This document shows, piece after piece, positions 46,201-59,937 of a stretch of 64,000 bases of DNA. The DNA lies in assembly GCA_949358305.1 (NCBI GenBank), contig OX442319.1, forward strand, positions 7,750,001-7,814,000, read 5' to 3'. The stretch's first letter is position 1, and each line of letters starts with the position of its first letter. Source of the DNA: Strigamia acuminata. Taxonomy: Eukaryota; Arthropoda; Chilopoda; Geophilomorpha; Linotaeniidae. Both the position numbers and the translations under genes were made by a program. The notes below the pieces were generated by a model, which saw only the letters and a program-made list of their open reading frames with translations, was not told the origin of the DNA and ran no database searches.

Positions 46201-49200
46201 TCATCGGTTGGATGTTTCTAAAACTTACATTGGAGCCTTCTACTAAGTTTTAAACACTATTTCTGAACATTCAGAGACATTGGTCTTGTGGTGTTTGTGC
46301 TAAGTCAACTGTGATGAGATCAAAAGTCTATTCTCTCAAATCATCGGTTAAATGTTTCTAAAACTTACATTGGAGCCTTCTACTAAGGTTTAAACACTAT
46401 TTCTGAACATTCAGAGACATTGGTCTTGTGGTGTTTGTGCTAAGTCAACTGTGATGAGATCAAAAGTCTATTCTCCCAAATCATCGGTTGGATGTTTCTA
46501 AAACTTACATTGGAGCCTTCTACTAAGTTTTAAACACTATTTCTGAACATTCAGAGACATTGGTCTTGTGGTGTTTGTGCTAAGTCAACTGTGATGAGAT
46601 CAAAAGTCTATTCTCCCAAATCATTGGTTGGATGTTTCTAAAACTTACATTGGAGCCTTCTACTAAGGTTTAAACACTATTTCTGAACATTCAGAGACAT
46701 TGGTCTTGTGGTGTTTGTGCTAAGTCAACTGTGATGAGATCAAAAGTCTATTCTCCCAAATCATTGGTTGGATGTTTCTAAAACTTACATTGGAGCCTTC
46801 TACTAAGGTTTAAACACTATTTCTGAACATTCAGAGACATTGGTCTTGTGGTGTTTGTGCTAAGTCAACTGTGATGAGATCAAAAGTCTATTCTCCCAAA
46901 TCATCGGTTGAATGTTTCTAAAACTTACATTGGAGCCTTCTACTAAGGTTTAAACACTATTTCTGAACATTCAGAGACATTGGTCTTGTGGTGTTTGTGC
47001 TAAGTCAACTGTGATGAGATCAAAAGTCTATTCTCCCAAATCATCGGTTAAATGTTATAAAACTTACATTGGAGCCTTCTACTAAGGTTTAAACACTATT
47101 TCTGAACATTCAGAGACATTGGTCTTGTGGTGTTTGTGCTAAGTCAACTGTGATGAGATCAAAAGTCTATTCTCCCAAATCATCGGTTGGATGTTTCTAA
47201 AACTTACATTGGAGCCTTCTACTAAGGTTTAAACACTATTTCTGAACATTCAGAGACATTGGTCTTGTGGTGTTTGTGCTAAGTCAACTGTGATGAGATC
47301 AAAAGTCTATTCTCCCAAATCATCGGTTGAATGTTTCTAAAACTTACATTGGAGCCTTCTACTAAGGTTTAAACACTATTTCTGAACATTCAGAGACATT
47401 GGTCTTGTGGTGTTTGTGCTAAGTCAACTGTGATGAGATCAAAAGTCTATTCTCCCAAATCATCGGTTAAATGTTATAAAACTTACATTGGAGCCTTCTA
47501 CTAAGGTTTAAACACTATTTCTGAACATTCAGAGACATTGGTCTTGTGGTGTTTGTGCTAAGTCAACTGTGATGAGATCAAAAGTCTATTCTCCCAAATC
47601 ATCGGTTGGATGTTTCTAAAACTTACATTGGAGCCTTCTACTAAGGTTTAAACACTATTTCTGAACATTCAGAGACATTGGTCTTTTGGTGTTTGTGCTA
47701 AGTCAACTGTGATGAGATCAAAAGTCTATTCTCCCAAATCATTGGTTGGATGTTTCTAAAACTTACATTGGAGCCTTCTACTAAGGTTTAAACACTATTT
47801 CTGAACATTCAGAGACATTGGTCTTGTGGTGTTTGTGCTAAGTCAACTGTGATGAGATCAAAAGTCTATTCTCCCAAATCATCGGTTGGATGTTTCTAAA
47901 ACTTACATTGGAGCCTTCTACTAAGGTTTAAACACTATTTCTGAACATTCAGAGACATTGGACTTGTGGTGTTTGTGCTAAGTCAACTGCGATGTGAAAT
48001 GAGCTCAAAATTTTTTTTTCAAAATTTATTGCTTGGGTGTTGCTAAAACTTAGATTGAAGGCTTCTACTAAGGTTTAAACACTATTTCTGAACATTCAGA
48101 GACATTGGTCTTGTGGTGTTTGTGCTAAGTCAACTGCGATGTGAAATGAGCTCAAAATTTTTTTCTTCAAAATTTAATGCTTGGGTGTTGCTAAAACTTA
48201 TACTGAAGGCTTCTACTAAGGTTTAAACACTATTTCTGAACATACAGAGACATTGGACTTGTGGTGTTTGTGCTAAGTAACTGTGATGAGATCAAAAGTC
48301 TATTCTCCCAAATCATTGCTTGGATGTTGCTAAAACTTAGATTGAAGGCTTCTACTAAGGTTTAAACACTATTTCTGAACATTCAGAGACATTGGTCTTG
48401 TGGTGTTTGTGCTAAGTCAACTGTGATGAGATCAAAAGTCTATTCTCCCAAATCATCGGTTGGATGTTTCTAAAACTTACATTGGAGCCTTCTACTAAGG
48501 TTTAAACACTATTTCTGAACATTCAGAGACATTGGTCTTGTGGTGTTTGTGCTAAGTCAACTGTGATGAGATCAAAAGTCTATTCTCCCAAATCATCGGT
48601 TAAATGTTTCTAAAACTTACATTGGAGCCTTCTACTAAGGTTTAAACACTATTTCTGAACATTCAGAGACATTGGTCTTGTGGTGTTTGTGCTAAGTCAA
48701 CTGTGATGAGATCAAAAGTCTATTCTCCCAAATCATCGGTTGGATGTTTCTAAAACTTACATTGGAGCCTTCTACTAAGGTTTAAACACTATTTCTAAAC
48801 ATTCAGAGACATTGGACTTGTGGTGTTTGTGCTAAGTCAACTGCGATGTGAAATGAACTCAAAATTTTTTTTTCAAAATTTATTGCTTGGGTGTTGCTAA
48901 AACTTAGATTGAAGGCTTCTACTAAGGTTTAAACACTATTTCTGAACATTCAGAGACATTGGTCTTGTGGTGTTTGTGCTAAGTCAACTGCGATGTGAAA
49001 TGAGCTCAAAATTTTTTTCTTCAAAATTTAATGCTTGGGTGTTGCTAAAACTTATATTGAAGGCTTCTACTAAGGTTTAAACACTATTTCTGAACATACA
49101 GAGACATTGGACTTGTGGTGTTTGTGCTAAGTAACTGTGATGAGATCAAAAGTCTATTCTCCCAAATCATTGCTTGGATGTTGCTAAAACTTACATTGAA

Positions 49201-52200
49201 GGCTTCTACTAAGGTTTAAACACTATTTCTGAACATTCAGAGACATTGGTCTTGTGGTGTTTGTGCTAAGTCAACTGTGATGAGATCAAAAGTCTATTCT
49301 CCCAAATCAGCGGTTGGATGTTTCTAAAACTTACATTGGAGCCTTCTACTAAGGTTTAAACACTATTTCTAAACATTCAGAGACATTGGTCTTATGGTGT
49401 TTGTGCTAAGTCAACTATGATGAGATCAAAAGTCTATTCTCCCAAATCATCGGTTGAATGTTTCTAAAACTTACATTGGAGCCTTCTACTAAGGTTTAAA
49501 CACTATTTCTGAACATTCAGAGACATTGGTCTTGTGGTGTTTGTGCTAAGTCAACTGTGATGAGATCAAAAGTCTATTCTCCCAAATCATCGGTTAAATG
49601 TTTCTAAAACTTACATTGGAGCCTTCTACTAAGGTTTAAACACTATTTCTGAACATTCAGAGACATTGGTCTTGTGGTGTTTGTGCTAAGTCAACTGTGA
49701 TGAGATCAAAAGTCTATTCTCCCAAATCATCGGTTGGATGTTTCTAAAACTTACATTGGAGCCTTCTACTAAGGTTTAAACACTATTTCTGAACATTCAG
49801 AGACATTGGACTTGTGGTGTTTGTGCTAAGTCAACTGCGATGTGAAATGAGCTCAAAATTTTTTTTTCAAAATTTATTGCTTGGGTGTTGCTAAAACTTA
49901 TATTGAAGGCTTCTACTAAGGTTTAAACACTATTTCTGAACATACAGAGACATTAGACTTGTGGTGTTTGTGCTAAGTAACTGTGATGAGATCAAAAGTC
50001 TATTCTCCCAAATCATTGCTTGGATGTTGCTAAAACTTACATTGAAGGCTTCTACTAAGGTTTAAACACTATTTCTGAACATTCAGAGACATTGGTCTTG
50101 TGGTGTTTGTGCTAAGTCAACTGTGATGAGATCAAAAGTCTATTCTCCCAAATCATCGGTTGGATGTTTCTAAAACTTACATTGGAGCCTTCTACTAAGG
50201 TTTAAACACTATTTCTAAACATTCAGAGACATTGGACTTGTGGTGTTTGTGCTAAGTCAACTGCGATGTGAAATGAGCTCAAAATTTTTTTTTCAAAATT
50301 TATTGCTTGGGTGTTGCTAAAACTTAGATTGAAGGCTTCTACTAAGGTTTAAACACTATTTCTGAACATTCAGAGACATTGGTCTTGTGGTGTTTGTGCT
50401 AAGTCAACTGCGATGTGAAATGAGCTCAAAATTTTTTTCTTCAAAATTTAATGCTTGGGTGTTGCTAAAACTTATATTGAAGGCTTCTACTAAGGTTTAA
50501 ACACTATTTCTGAACATACAGAGACATTGGACTTGTGGTGTTTGTGCTAAGTAACTGTGATGAGATCAAAAGTCTATTCTCCCAAATCATTGCTTGGATG
50601 TTGCTAAAACTTACATTGAAGGCTTCTACTAAGGTTTAAACACTATTTCTGAACATTCAGAGACATTGGTCTTGTGGTGTTTGTGCTAAGTCAACTGTGA
50701 TGAGATCAAAAGTCTATTCTCCCAAATCATCGGTTGGATGTTTCTAAAACTTACATTGGAGCCTTCTACTAAGGTTTAAACACTATTTCTAAACATTCAG
50801 AGACATTGGTCTTATGGTGTTTGTGCTAAGTCAACTATGATGAGATCAAAAGTCTATTCTCCCAAATCATCGGTTGAATGTTTCTAAAACTTACATTGGA
50901 GCCTTCTACTAAGGTTTAAACACTATTTCTGAACATTCAGAGACATTGGTCTTGTGGTGTTTGTGCTAAGTCAACTGTGATGAGATCAAAAGTCTATTCT
51001 CCCAAATCATCGGTTAAATGTTTCTAAAACTTACATTGGAGCCTTCTACTAAGGTTTAAACACTATTTCTGAACATTCAGAGACATTGGTCTTGTGGTGT
51101 TTGTGCTAAGTCAACTGTGATGAGATCAAAAGTCTATTCTCCCAAATCATCGGTTGGATGTTTCTAAAACTTACATTGGAGCCTTCTACTAAGGTTTAAA
51201 CACTATTTCTGAACATTCAGAGACATTGGACTTGTGGTGTTTGTGCTAAGTCAACTGCGATGTGAAATGAGCTCAAAATTTTTTTTTCAAAATTTATTGC
51301 TTGGGTGTTGCTAAAACTTAGATTGAAGGCTTCTACTAAGGTTTAAACACTATTTCTGAACATTCAGAGACATTGGTCTTGTGGTGTTTGTGCTAAGTCA
51401 ACTGTGATGAGATCAAAAGTCTATTCTCCCAAATCATCGGTTGGATGTTTCTAAAACTTACATTGGAGCCTTCTACTAAGGTTTAAACACTATTTCTGAA
51501 CATTCAGAGACATTGGTCTTGTGGTGTTTGTGCTAAGTCAACTGTGATGAGATCAAAAGTCTATTCTCCCAAATCATCGGTTAAATGTTTCTAAAACTTA
51601 CATTGGAGCTTTCTACTAAGGTTTAAACACTATTTCTGAACATTCAGAGACATTGGTCTTGTGGTGTTTGTGCTAAGTCAACTGTGATGAGATCAAAAGT
51701 CTATTCTCCCAAATCATCGGTTGGATGTTTCTAAAACTTACATTGGAGCCTTCTACTAAGGTTTAAACACTATTTCTAAACATTCAGAGACATTGGACTT
51801 GTGGTGTTTGTGCTAAGTCAACTGCGATGTGAAATGAACTCAAAATTTTTTTTTCAAAATTTATTGCTTGGGTGTTGCTAAAACTTAGATTGAAGGCTTC
51901 TACTAAGGTTTAAACACTATTTCTGAACATTCAGAGACATTGATCTTGTGGTGTTTGTGCTAAGTCAACTGCGATGTGAAATGAGCTCAAAATTTTTTTC
52001 TTCAAAATTTAATGCTTGGGTGTTGCTAAAACTTATATTGAAGGCTTCTACTAAGGTTTAAACACTATTTCTGAACATACAGAGACATTGGACTTGTGGT
52101 GTTTGTGCTAAGTAACTGTGATGAGATCAAAAGTCTATTCTCCCAAATCATTGCTTGGATGTTGCTAAAACTTACATTGAAGGCTTCTACTAAGGTTTAA

Positions 52201-52430
52201 ACACTATTTCTGAACATTCAGAGACATTGGTCTTGTGGTGTTTGTGCTAAGTCAACTGTGATGAGATCAAAAGTCTATTCTCCCAAATCATCGGTTGGAT
52301 GTTTCTAAAACTTACATTGGAGCCTTCTACTAAGGTTTAAACACTATTTCTAAACATTCAGAGACATTGGTCTTATGGTGTTTGTGCTAAGTCAACTATG
52401 ATGAGATCAAAAGTCTATTCTCCCAAATCA
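43297..52430. repeat. Segmental duplication of about 9.1 kb, copy 2
   Basis: Second copy of 33830-42963. The only difference I noticed by eye is G at 49310 (CAAATCAGCGG) against T at 39843 (CAAATCATCGG). The copies are separated by about 334 bp (42964-43296) made of satellite units that do not match the expected counterparts, including an A with AGTTTATTC and CATTCGTTGG. The extreme similarity points to a recent large unequal exchange or tandem duplication. Confidence 0.87.
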
Positions 52431-52739
52431 TCGGTTGAATGTTTCTAAAACTTACATTGGAGCCTTCTACTAAGGTTTAAACACTATTTCTGAACATTCA
52501 GAGACATTGGTCTTGTGGTGTTTGTGCTAAGTCAACTGTGATGAGATCAAAAGTCTATTCTCCCAAATCATCGGTTAAATGTTTCTAAAACTTACATTGG
52601 AGCCTTCTACTAAGGTTTAAACACTATTTCTGAACATTCAGAGACATTGGTCTTGTGGTGTTTGTGCTAAGTCAACTGTGATGAGATCAAAAGTCTATTC
52701 TCCCAAATCATCGGTTGGATGTTTCTAAAACTTACATTG

Positions 52740-55700
52740 GAGCCTTCTACTAAGGTTTAAACACTATTTCTGAACATTCAGAGACATTGGACTTGTGGTG
52801 TTTGTGCTAAGTCAACTGCGATGTGAAATGAGCTCAAAATTTTTTTTTCAAAATTTATTGCTTGGGTGTTGCTAAAACTTAGATTGAAGGCTTCTACTAA
52901 GGTTTAAACACTATTTCTGAACATTCAGAGACATTGGTCTTGTGGTGTTTGTGCTAAGTCAACTGCGATGTGAAATGAGCTCAAAATTTTTTTCTTCAAA
53001 ATTTAATGCTTGGGTGTTGCTAAAACTTATATTGAAGGCTTCTACTAAGGTTTAAACACTATTTCTGAACATACAGAGACATTAGACTTGTGGTGTTTGT
53101 GCTAAGTAACTGTGATGAGATCAAAAGTCTATTCTCCCAAATCATTGCTTGGATGTTGCTAAAACTTACATTGAAGGCTTCTACTAAGGTTTAAACACTA
53201 TTTCTGAACATTCAGAGACATTGGTCTTGTGGTGTTTGTGCTAAGTCAACTGTGATGAGATCAAAAGTCTATTCTCCCAAATCATCGGTTGGATGTTTCT
53301 AAAACTTACATTGGAGCCTTCTACTAAGGTTTAAACACTATTTCTAAACATTCAGAGACATTGGACTTGTGGTGTTTGTGCTAAGTCAACTGCGATGTGA
53401 AATGAGCTCAAAATTTTTTTTTCAAAATTTATTGCTTGGGTGTTGCTAAAACTTATATTGAAGGCTTCTACTAAGGTTTAAACACTATTTCTGAACATAC
53501 AGAGACATTGGACTTGTGGTGTTTGTGCTAAGTAACTGTGATGAGATCAAAAGTCTATTCTCCCAAATCATTGCTTGGATGTTGCTAAAACTTACATTGA
53601 AGGCTTCTACTAAGGTTTAAACACTATTTCTGAACATTCAGAGACATTGGTCTTGTGGTGTTTGTGCTAAGTCAACTGTGATGAGATCAAAAGTCTATTC
53701 TCCCAAATCATCGGTTGGATGTTTCTAAAACTTACATTGGAGCCTTCTACTAAGGTTTAAACACTATTTCTAAACATTCAGAGACATTGGTCTTATGGTG
53801 TTTGTGCTAAGTCAACTATGATGAGATCAAAAGTCTATTCTCCCAAATCATCGGTTGAATGTTTCTAAAACTTACATTGGAGCCTTCTACTAAGGTTTAA
53901 ACACTATTTCTGAACATTCAGAGACATTGGTCTTGTGGTGTTTGTGCTAAGTCAACTGTGATGAGATCAAAAGTCTATTCTCCCAAATCATCGGTTAAAT
54001 GTTTCTAAAACTTACATTGGAGCCTTCTACTAAGGTTTAAACACTATTTCTGAACATTCAGAGACATTGGTCTTGTGGTGTTTGTGCTAAGTCAACTGTG
54101 ATGAGATCAAAAGTCTATTCTCCCAAATCATCGGTTGGATGTTTCTAAAACTTACATTGGAGCCTTCTACTAAGGTTTAAACACTATTTCTGAACATTCA
54201 GAGACATTGGACTTGTGGTGTTTGTGCTAAGTCAACTGCGATGTGAAATGAGCTCAAAATTTTTTTTTCAAAATTTATTGCTTGGGTGTTGCTAAAACTT
54301 AGATTGAAGGCTTCTACTAAGGTTTAAACACTATTTCTGAACATTCAGAGACATTGGTCTTGTGGTGTTTGTGCTAAGTCAACTGCGATGTGAAATGAGC
54401 TCAAAATTTTTTTCTTCAAAATTTAATGCTTGGGTGTTGCTAAAACTTATATTGAAGGCTTCTACTAAGGTTTAAACACTATTTCTGAACATACAGAGAC
54501 ATTAGACTTGTGGTGTTTGTGCTAAGTAACTGTGATGAGATCAAAAGTCTATTCTCCCAAATCATTGCTTGGATGTTGCTAAAACTTACATTGAAGGCTT
54601 CTACTAAGGTTTAAACACTATTTCTGAACATTCAGAGACATTGGTCTTGTGGTGTTTGTGCTAAGTCAACTGCGATGTGAAATGAGCTCAAAATTTTTTT
54701 TTCAAAATTTATTGCTTGGGTGTTGCTAAAACTTATATTGAAGGCTTCTACTAAGGTTTAAACACTATTTCTGAACATACAGAGACATTGGACTTGTGGT
54801 GTTTGTGCTAAGTAACTGTGATGAGATCAAAAGTCTATTCTCCCAAATCATTGCTTGGATGTTGCTAAAACTTACATTGAAGGCTTCTACTAAGGTTTAA
54901 ACACTATTTCTGAACATTCAGAGACATTGGTCTTGTGGTGTTTGTGCTAAGTCAACTGTGATGAGATCAAAAGTCTATTCTCCCAAATCATCGGTTGGAT
55001 GTTTCTAAAACTTACATTGGAGCCTTCTACTAAGGTTTAAACACTATTTCTAAACATTCAGAGACATTGGTCTTATGGTGTTTGTGCTAAGTCAACTATG
55101 ATGAGATCAAAAGTCTATTCTCCCAAATCATCGGTTGAATGTTTCTAAAACTTACATTGGAGCCTTCTACTAAGGTTTAAACACTATTTCTGAACATTCA
55201 GAGACATTGGTCTTGTGGTGTTTGTGCTAAGTCAACTGTGATGAGATCAAAAGTCTATTCTCCCAAATCATCGGTTAAATGTTTCTAAAACTTACATTGG
55301 AGCCTTCTACTAAGGTTTAAACACTATTTCTGAACATTCAGAGACATTGGTCTTGTGGTGTTTGTGCTAAGTCAACTGTGATGAGATCAAAAGTCTATTC
55401 TCCCAAATCATCGGTTGGATGTTTCTAAAACTTACATTGGAGCCTTCTACTAAGGTTTAAACACTATTTCTGAACATTCAGAGACATTGGACTTGTGGTG
55501 TTTGTGCTAAGTCAACTGCGATGTGAAATGAGCTCAAAATTTTTTTTTCAAAATTTATTGCTTGGGTGTTGCTAAAACTTAGATTGAAGGCTTCTACTAA
55601 GGTTTAAACACTATTTCTGAACATTCAGAGACATTGGTCTTGTGGTGTTTGTGCTAAGTCAACTGCGATGTGAAATGAGCTCAAAATTTTTTTCTTCAAA

Positions 55701-56660
55701 ATTTAATGCTTGGGTGTTGCTAAAACTTATATTGAAGGCTTCTACTAAGGTTTAAACACTATTTCTGAACATACAGAGACATTAGACTTGTGGTGTTTGT
55801 GCTAAGTAACTGTGATGAGATCAAAAGTCTATTCTCCCAAATCATTGCTTGGATGTTGCTAAAACTTACATTGAAGGCTTCTACTAAGGTTTAAACACTA
55901 TTTCTGAACATTCAGAGACATTGGTCTTGTGGTGTTTGTGCTAAGTCAACTGTGATGAGATCAAAAGTCTATTCTCCCAAATCATCGGTTGGATGTTTCT
56001 AAAACTTACATTGGAGCCTTCTACTAAGGTTTAAACACTATTTCTAAACATTCAGAGACATTGGACTTGTGGTGTTTGTGCTAAGTCAACTGCGATGTGA
56101 AATGAGCTCAAAATTTTTTTTTCAAAATTTATTGCTTGGGTGTTGCTAAAACTTATATTGAAGGCTTCTACTAAGGTTTAAACACTATTTCTGAACATAC
56201 AGAGACATTGGACTTGTGGTGTTTGTGCTAAGTAACTGTGATGAGATCAAAAGTCTATTCTCCCAAATCATTGCTTGGATGTTGCTAAAACTTACATTGA
56301 AGGCTTCTACTAAGGTTTAAACACTATTTCTGAACATTCAGAGACATTGGTCTTGTGGTGTTTGTGCTAAGTCAACTGTGATGAGATCAAAAGTCTATTC
56401 TCCCAAATCATCGGTTGGATGTTTCTAAAACTTACATTGGAGCCTTCTACTAAGGTTTAAACACTATTTCTAAACATTCAGAGACATTGGTCTTGTGGTG
56501 TTTGTGCTAAGTCAACTGTGATGAGATCAAAAGTCTATTCTCCCAAATCATCGGTTGGATGTTTCTAAAACTTACATTGGAGCCTTCTACTAAGGTTTAA
56601 ACACTATTTCTAAACATTCAAAGACATTGGTCTTATGGTGTTTGTGCTAAGTCAACTATG
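52740..56660. repeat. Satellite stretch with 1280 and 1420 bp spaced D units
   Basis: D units with CATTAGACTT lie at 53081, 54501, 55781 and 57061 (position of ATTAGA), giving spacings of 1420, 1280 and 1280. The 1280 bp spacing corresponds to nine monomers (the 994 bp seven-mer plus a B and a D). It is a transition between the 9.1 kb duplication and the 3.3 kb duplication. An A unit near 56.62 kb has the private change CATTCAAAGAC. Confidence 0.75.
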
Positions 56661-56661
56661 A

Positions 56662-59600
56662 TGAGATCAAAAGTCTATTCTCCCAAATCATCGGTTGGAT
56701 GTTTCTAAAACTTACATTGGAGCCTTCTACTAAGGTTTAAACACTATTTCTGAACATTCAGAGACATTGGATTTGTGGTGTTTGTGCTAAGTCAACTGCG
56801 ATGTGAAATGAGCTCAAAATTTTTTTTTCAAAATTTATTGCTTGGGTGTTGCTAAAACTTAGATTGAAGGCTTCTACTAAGGTTTAAACACTATTTCTGA
56901 ACATTCAGAGACATTGGTCTTGTGGTGTTTGTGCTAAGTCAACTGCGATGTGAAATGAGCTCAAAATTTTTTTCTTCAAAATTTAATGCTTGGGTGTTGC
57001 TAAAACTTATATTGAAGGCTTCTACTAAGGTTTAAACACTATTTCTGAACATACAGAGACATTAGACTTGTGGTGTTTGTGCTAAGTAACTGTGATGAGA
57101 TCAAAAGTCTATTCTCCCAAATCATTGCTTGGATGTTGCTAAAACTTACATTGAAGGCTTCTACTAAGGTTTAAACACTATTTCTGAACATTCAGAGACA
57201 TTGGTCTTGTAGTGTTTGTGCTAAGTCAACTGTGATGAGATCAAAAGTCTATTCTCCCAAATCATCGGTTGGATGTTTCTAAAACTTACATTGGAGCCTT
57301 CTACTAAGGTTTAAACACTATTTCTAAACATTCAGAGACATTGGTCTTATGGTGTTTGTGCTAAGTCAACTATGATGAGATCAAAAGTCTATTCTCCCAA
57401 ATCATCGGTTGAATGTTTCTAAAACTTACATTGGAGCCTTCTACTAAGGTTTAAACACTATTTCTGAACATTCAGAGACATTGGTCTTGTGGTGTTTGTG
57501 CTAAGTCAACTGTGATGAGATCAAAAGTCTATTCTCCCAAATCATCGGTTAAATGTTTCTAAAACTTACATTGGAGCCTTCTACTAAGGTTTAAACACTA
57601 TTTCTGAACATTCAGAGACATTGGTCTTGTGGTGTTTGTGCTAAGTCAACTGTGATGAGATCAAAAGTCTATTCTCCCAAATCATCGGTTGGATGTTTCT
57701 AAAACTTACATTGGAGCCTTCTACTAAGGTTTAAACACTATTTCTGAACATTCAGAGACATTGGACTTGTGGTGTTTGTGCTAAGTCAACTGCGATGTGA
57801 AATAAGCTCAAAATTTTTTTTTCAAAATTTATTGCTTGGGTGTTGCTAAAACTTAGATTGAAGGCTTCTACTAAGGTTTAAACACTATTTCTGAACATTC
57901 AGAGACATTGGTCTTGTGGTGTTTGTGCTAAGTCAACTGCGATGTGAAATGAGCTCAAAATTTTTTTCTTCAAAATTTAATGCTTGGGTGTTGCTAAAAC
58001 TTATATTGAAGGCTTCTACTAAGGTTTAAACACTATTTCTGAACATACAGAGACATTAGACTTGTGGTGTTTGTGCTAAGTAACTGTGATGAGATCAAAA
58101 GTCTATTCTCCCAAATCATTGCTTGGATGTTGCTAAAACTTACATTGAAGGCTTCTACTAAGGTTTAAACACTATTTCTGAACATTCAGAGACATTGGTC
58201 TTGTGGTGTTTGTGCTAAGTCAACTGTGATGAGATCAAAAGTCTATTCTCCCAAATCATCGGTTGGATGTTTCTAAAACTTACATTGGAGCCTTCTACTA
58301 AGGTTTAAACACTATTTCTAAACATTCAGAGACATTGGACTTGTGGTGTTTGTGCTAAGTCAACTGCGATGTGAAATGAGCTCAAAATTTTTTTTTCAAA
58401 ATTTATTGCTTGGGTGTTGCTAAAACTTAGATTGAAGGCTTCTACTAAGGTTTAAACACTATTTCTGAACATTCAGAGACATTGGTCTTGTGGTGTTTGT
58501 GCTAAGTCAACTGCGATGTGAAATGAGCTCAAAATTTTTTTCTTCAAAATTTAATGCTTGGGTGTTGCTAAAACTTATATTGAAGGCTTCTACTAAGGTT
58601 TAAACACTATTTCTGAACATACAGAGACATTAGACTTGTGGTGTTTGTGCTAAGTAACTGTGATGAGATCAAAAGTCTATTCTCCCAAATCATTGCTTGG
58701 ATGTTGCTAAAACTTACATTGAAGGCTTCTACTAAGGTTTAAACACTATTTCTGAACATTCAGAGACATTGGTCTTGTGGTGTTTGTGCTAAGTCAACTG
58801 TGATGAGATCAAAAGTCTATTCTCCCAAATCATCGGTTGGATGTTTCTAAAACTTACATTGGAGCCTTCTACTAAGGTTTAAACACTATTTCTAAACATT
58901 CAGAGACATTGGACTTGTGGTGTTTGTGCTAAGTCAACTGCGATGTGAAATGAGCTCAAAATTTTTTTTTCAAAATTTATTGCTTGGGTGTTGCTAAAAC
59001 TTAGATTGAAGGCTTCTACTAAGGTTTAAACACTATTTCTGAACATTCAGAGACATTGGTCTTGTGGTGTTTGTGCTAAGTCAACTGCGATGTGAAATGA
59101 GCTCAAAATTTTTTTCTTCAAAATTTAATGCTTGGGTGTTGCTAAAACTTATATTGAAGGCTTCTACTAAGGTTTAAACACTATTTCTGAACATACAGAG
59201 ACATTGGACTTGTGGTGTTTGTGCTAAGTAACTGTGATGAGATCAAAAGTCTATTCTCCCAAATCATTGCTTGGATGTTGCTAAAACTTACATTGAAGGC
59301 TTCTACTAAGGTTTAAACACTATTTCTGAACATTCAGAGACATTGGTCTTGTGGTGTTTGTGCTAAGTCAACTGTGATGAGATCAAAAGTCTATTCTCCC
59401 AAATCATCGGTTGGATGTTTCTAAAACTTACATTGGAGCCTTCTACTAAGGTTTAAACACTATTTCTAAACATTCAGAGACATTGGTCTTATGGTGTTTG
59501 TGCTAAGTCAACTATGATGAGATCAAAAGTCTATTCTCCCAAATCATCGGTTGAATGTTTCTAAAACTTACATTGGAGCCTTCTACTAAGGTTTAAACAC

Positions 59601-59830
59601 TATTTCTGAACATTCAGAGACATTGGTCTTGTGGTGTTTGTGCTAAGTCAACTGTGATGAGATCAAAAGTCTATTCTCCCAAATCATCGGTTAAATGTTT
59701 CTAAAACTTACATTGGAGCCTTCTACTAAGGTTTAAACACTATTTCTGAACATTCAGAGACATTGGTCTTGTGGTGTTTGTGCTAAGTCAACTGTGATGA
59801 GATCAAAAGTCTATTCTCCCAAATCATCGG
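56662..59830. repeat. 3276 bp offset tandem duplication, copy 1
   Basis: It matches about 59938-63105 at offset 3276. Markers: GGATTTGTGG (56771/60047), CTTGTAGTG (57209/60485), a B with AATAAG (57801/61077), and CATTAGACTT D units (57061/60337, 58055/61331, 58629/61905). Inside it, D units are spaced 994, 574 and 574 bp. The 574 bp spacing is the tetramer B-C-D-A (147+148+139+140). Copy 1 is followed by one extra A unit with GGTTAAATG (two in a row at 59597 and 59737) that copy 2 lacks. Confidence 0.85.
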
Positions 59831-59937
59831 TTAAATGTTTCTAAAACTTACATTGGAGCCTTCTACTAAGGTTTAAACACTATTTCTGAACATTCAGAGA
59901 CATTGGTCTTGTGGTGTTTGTGCTAAGTCAACTGTGA

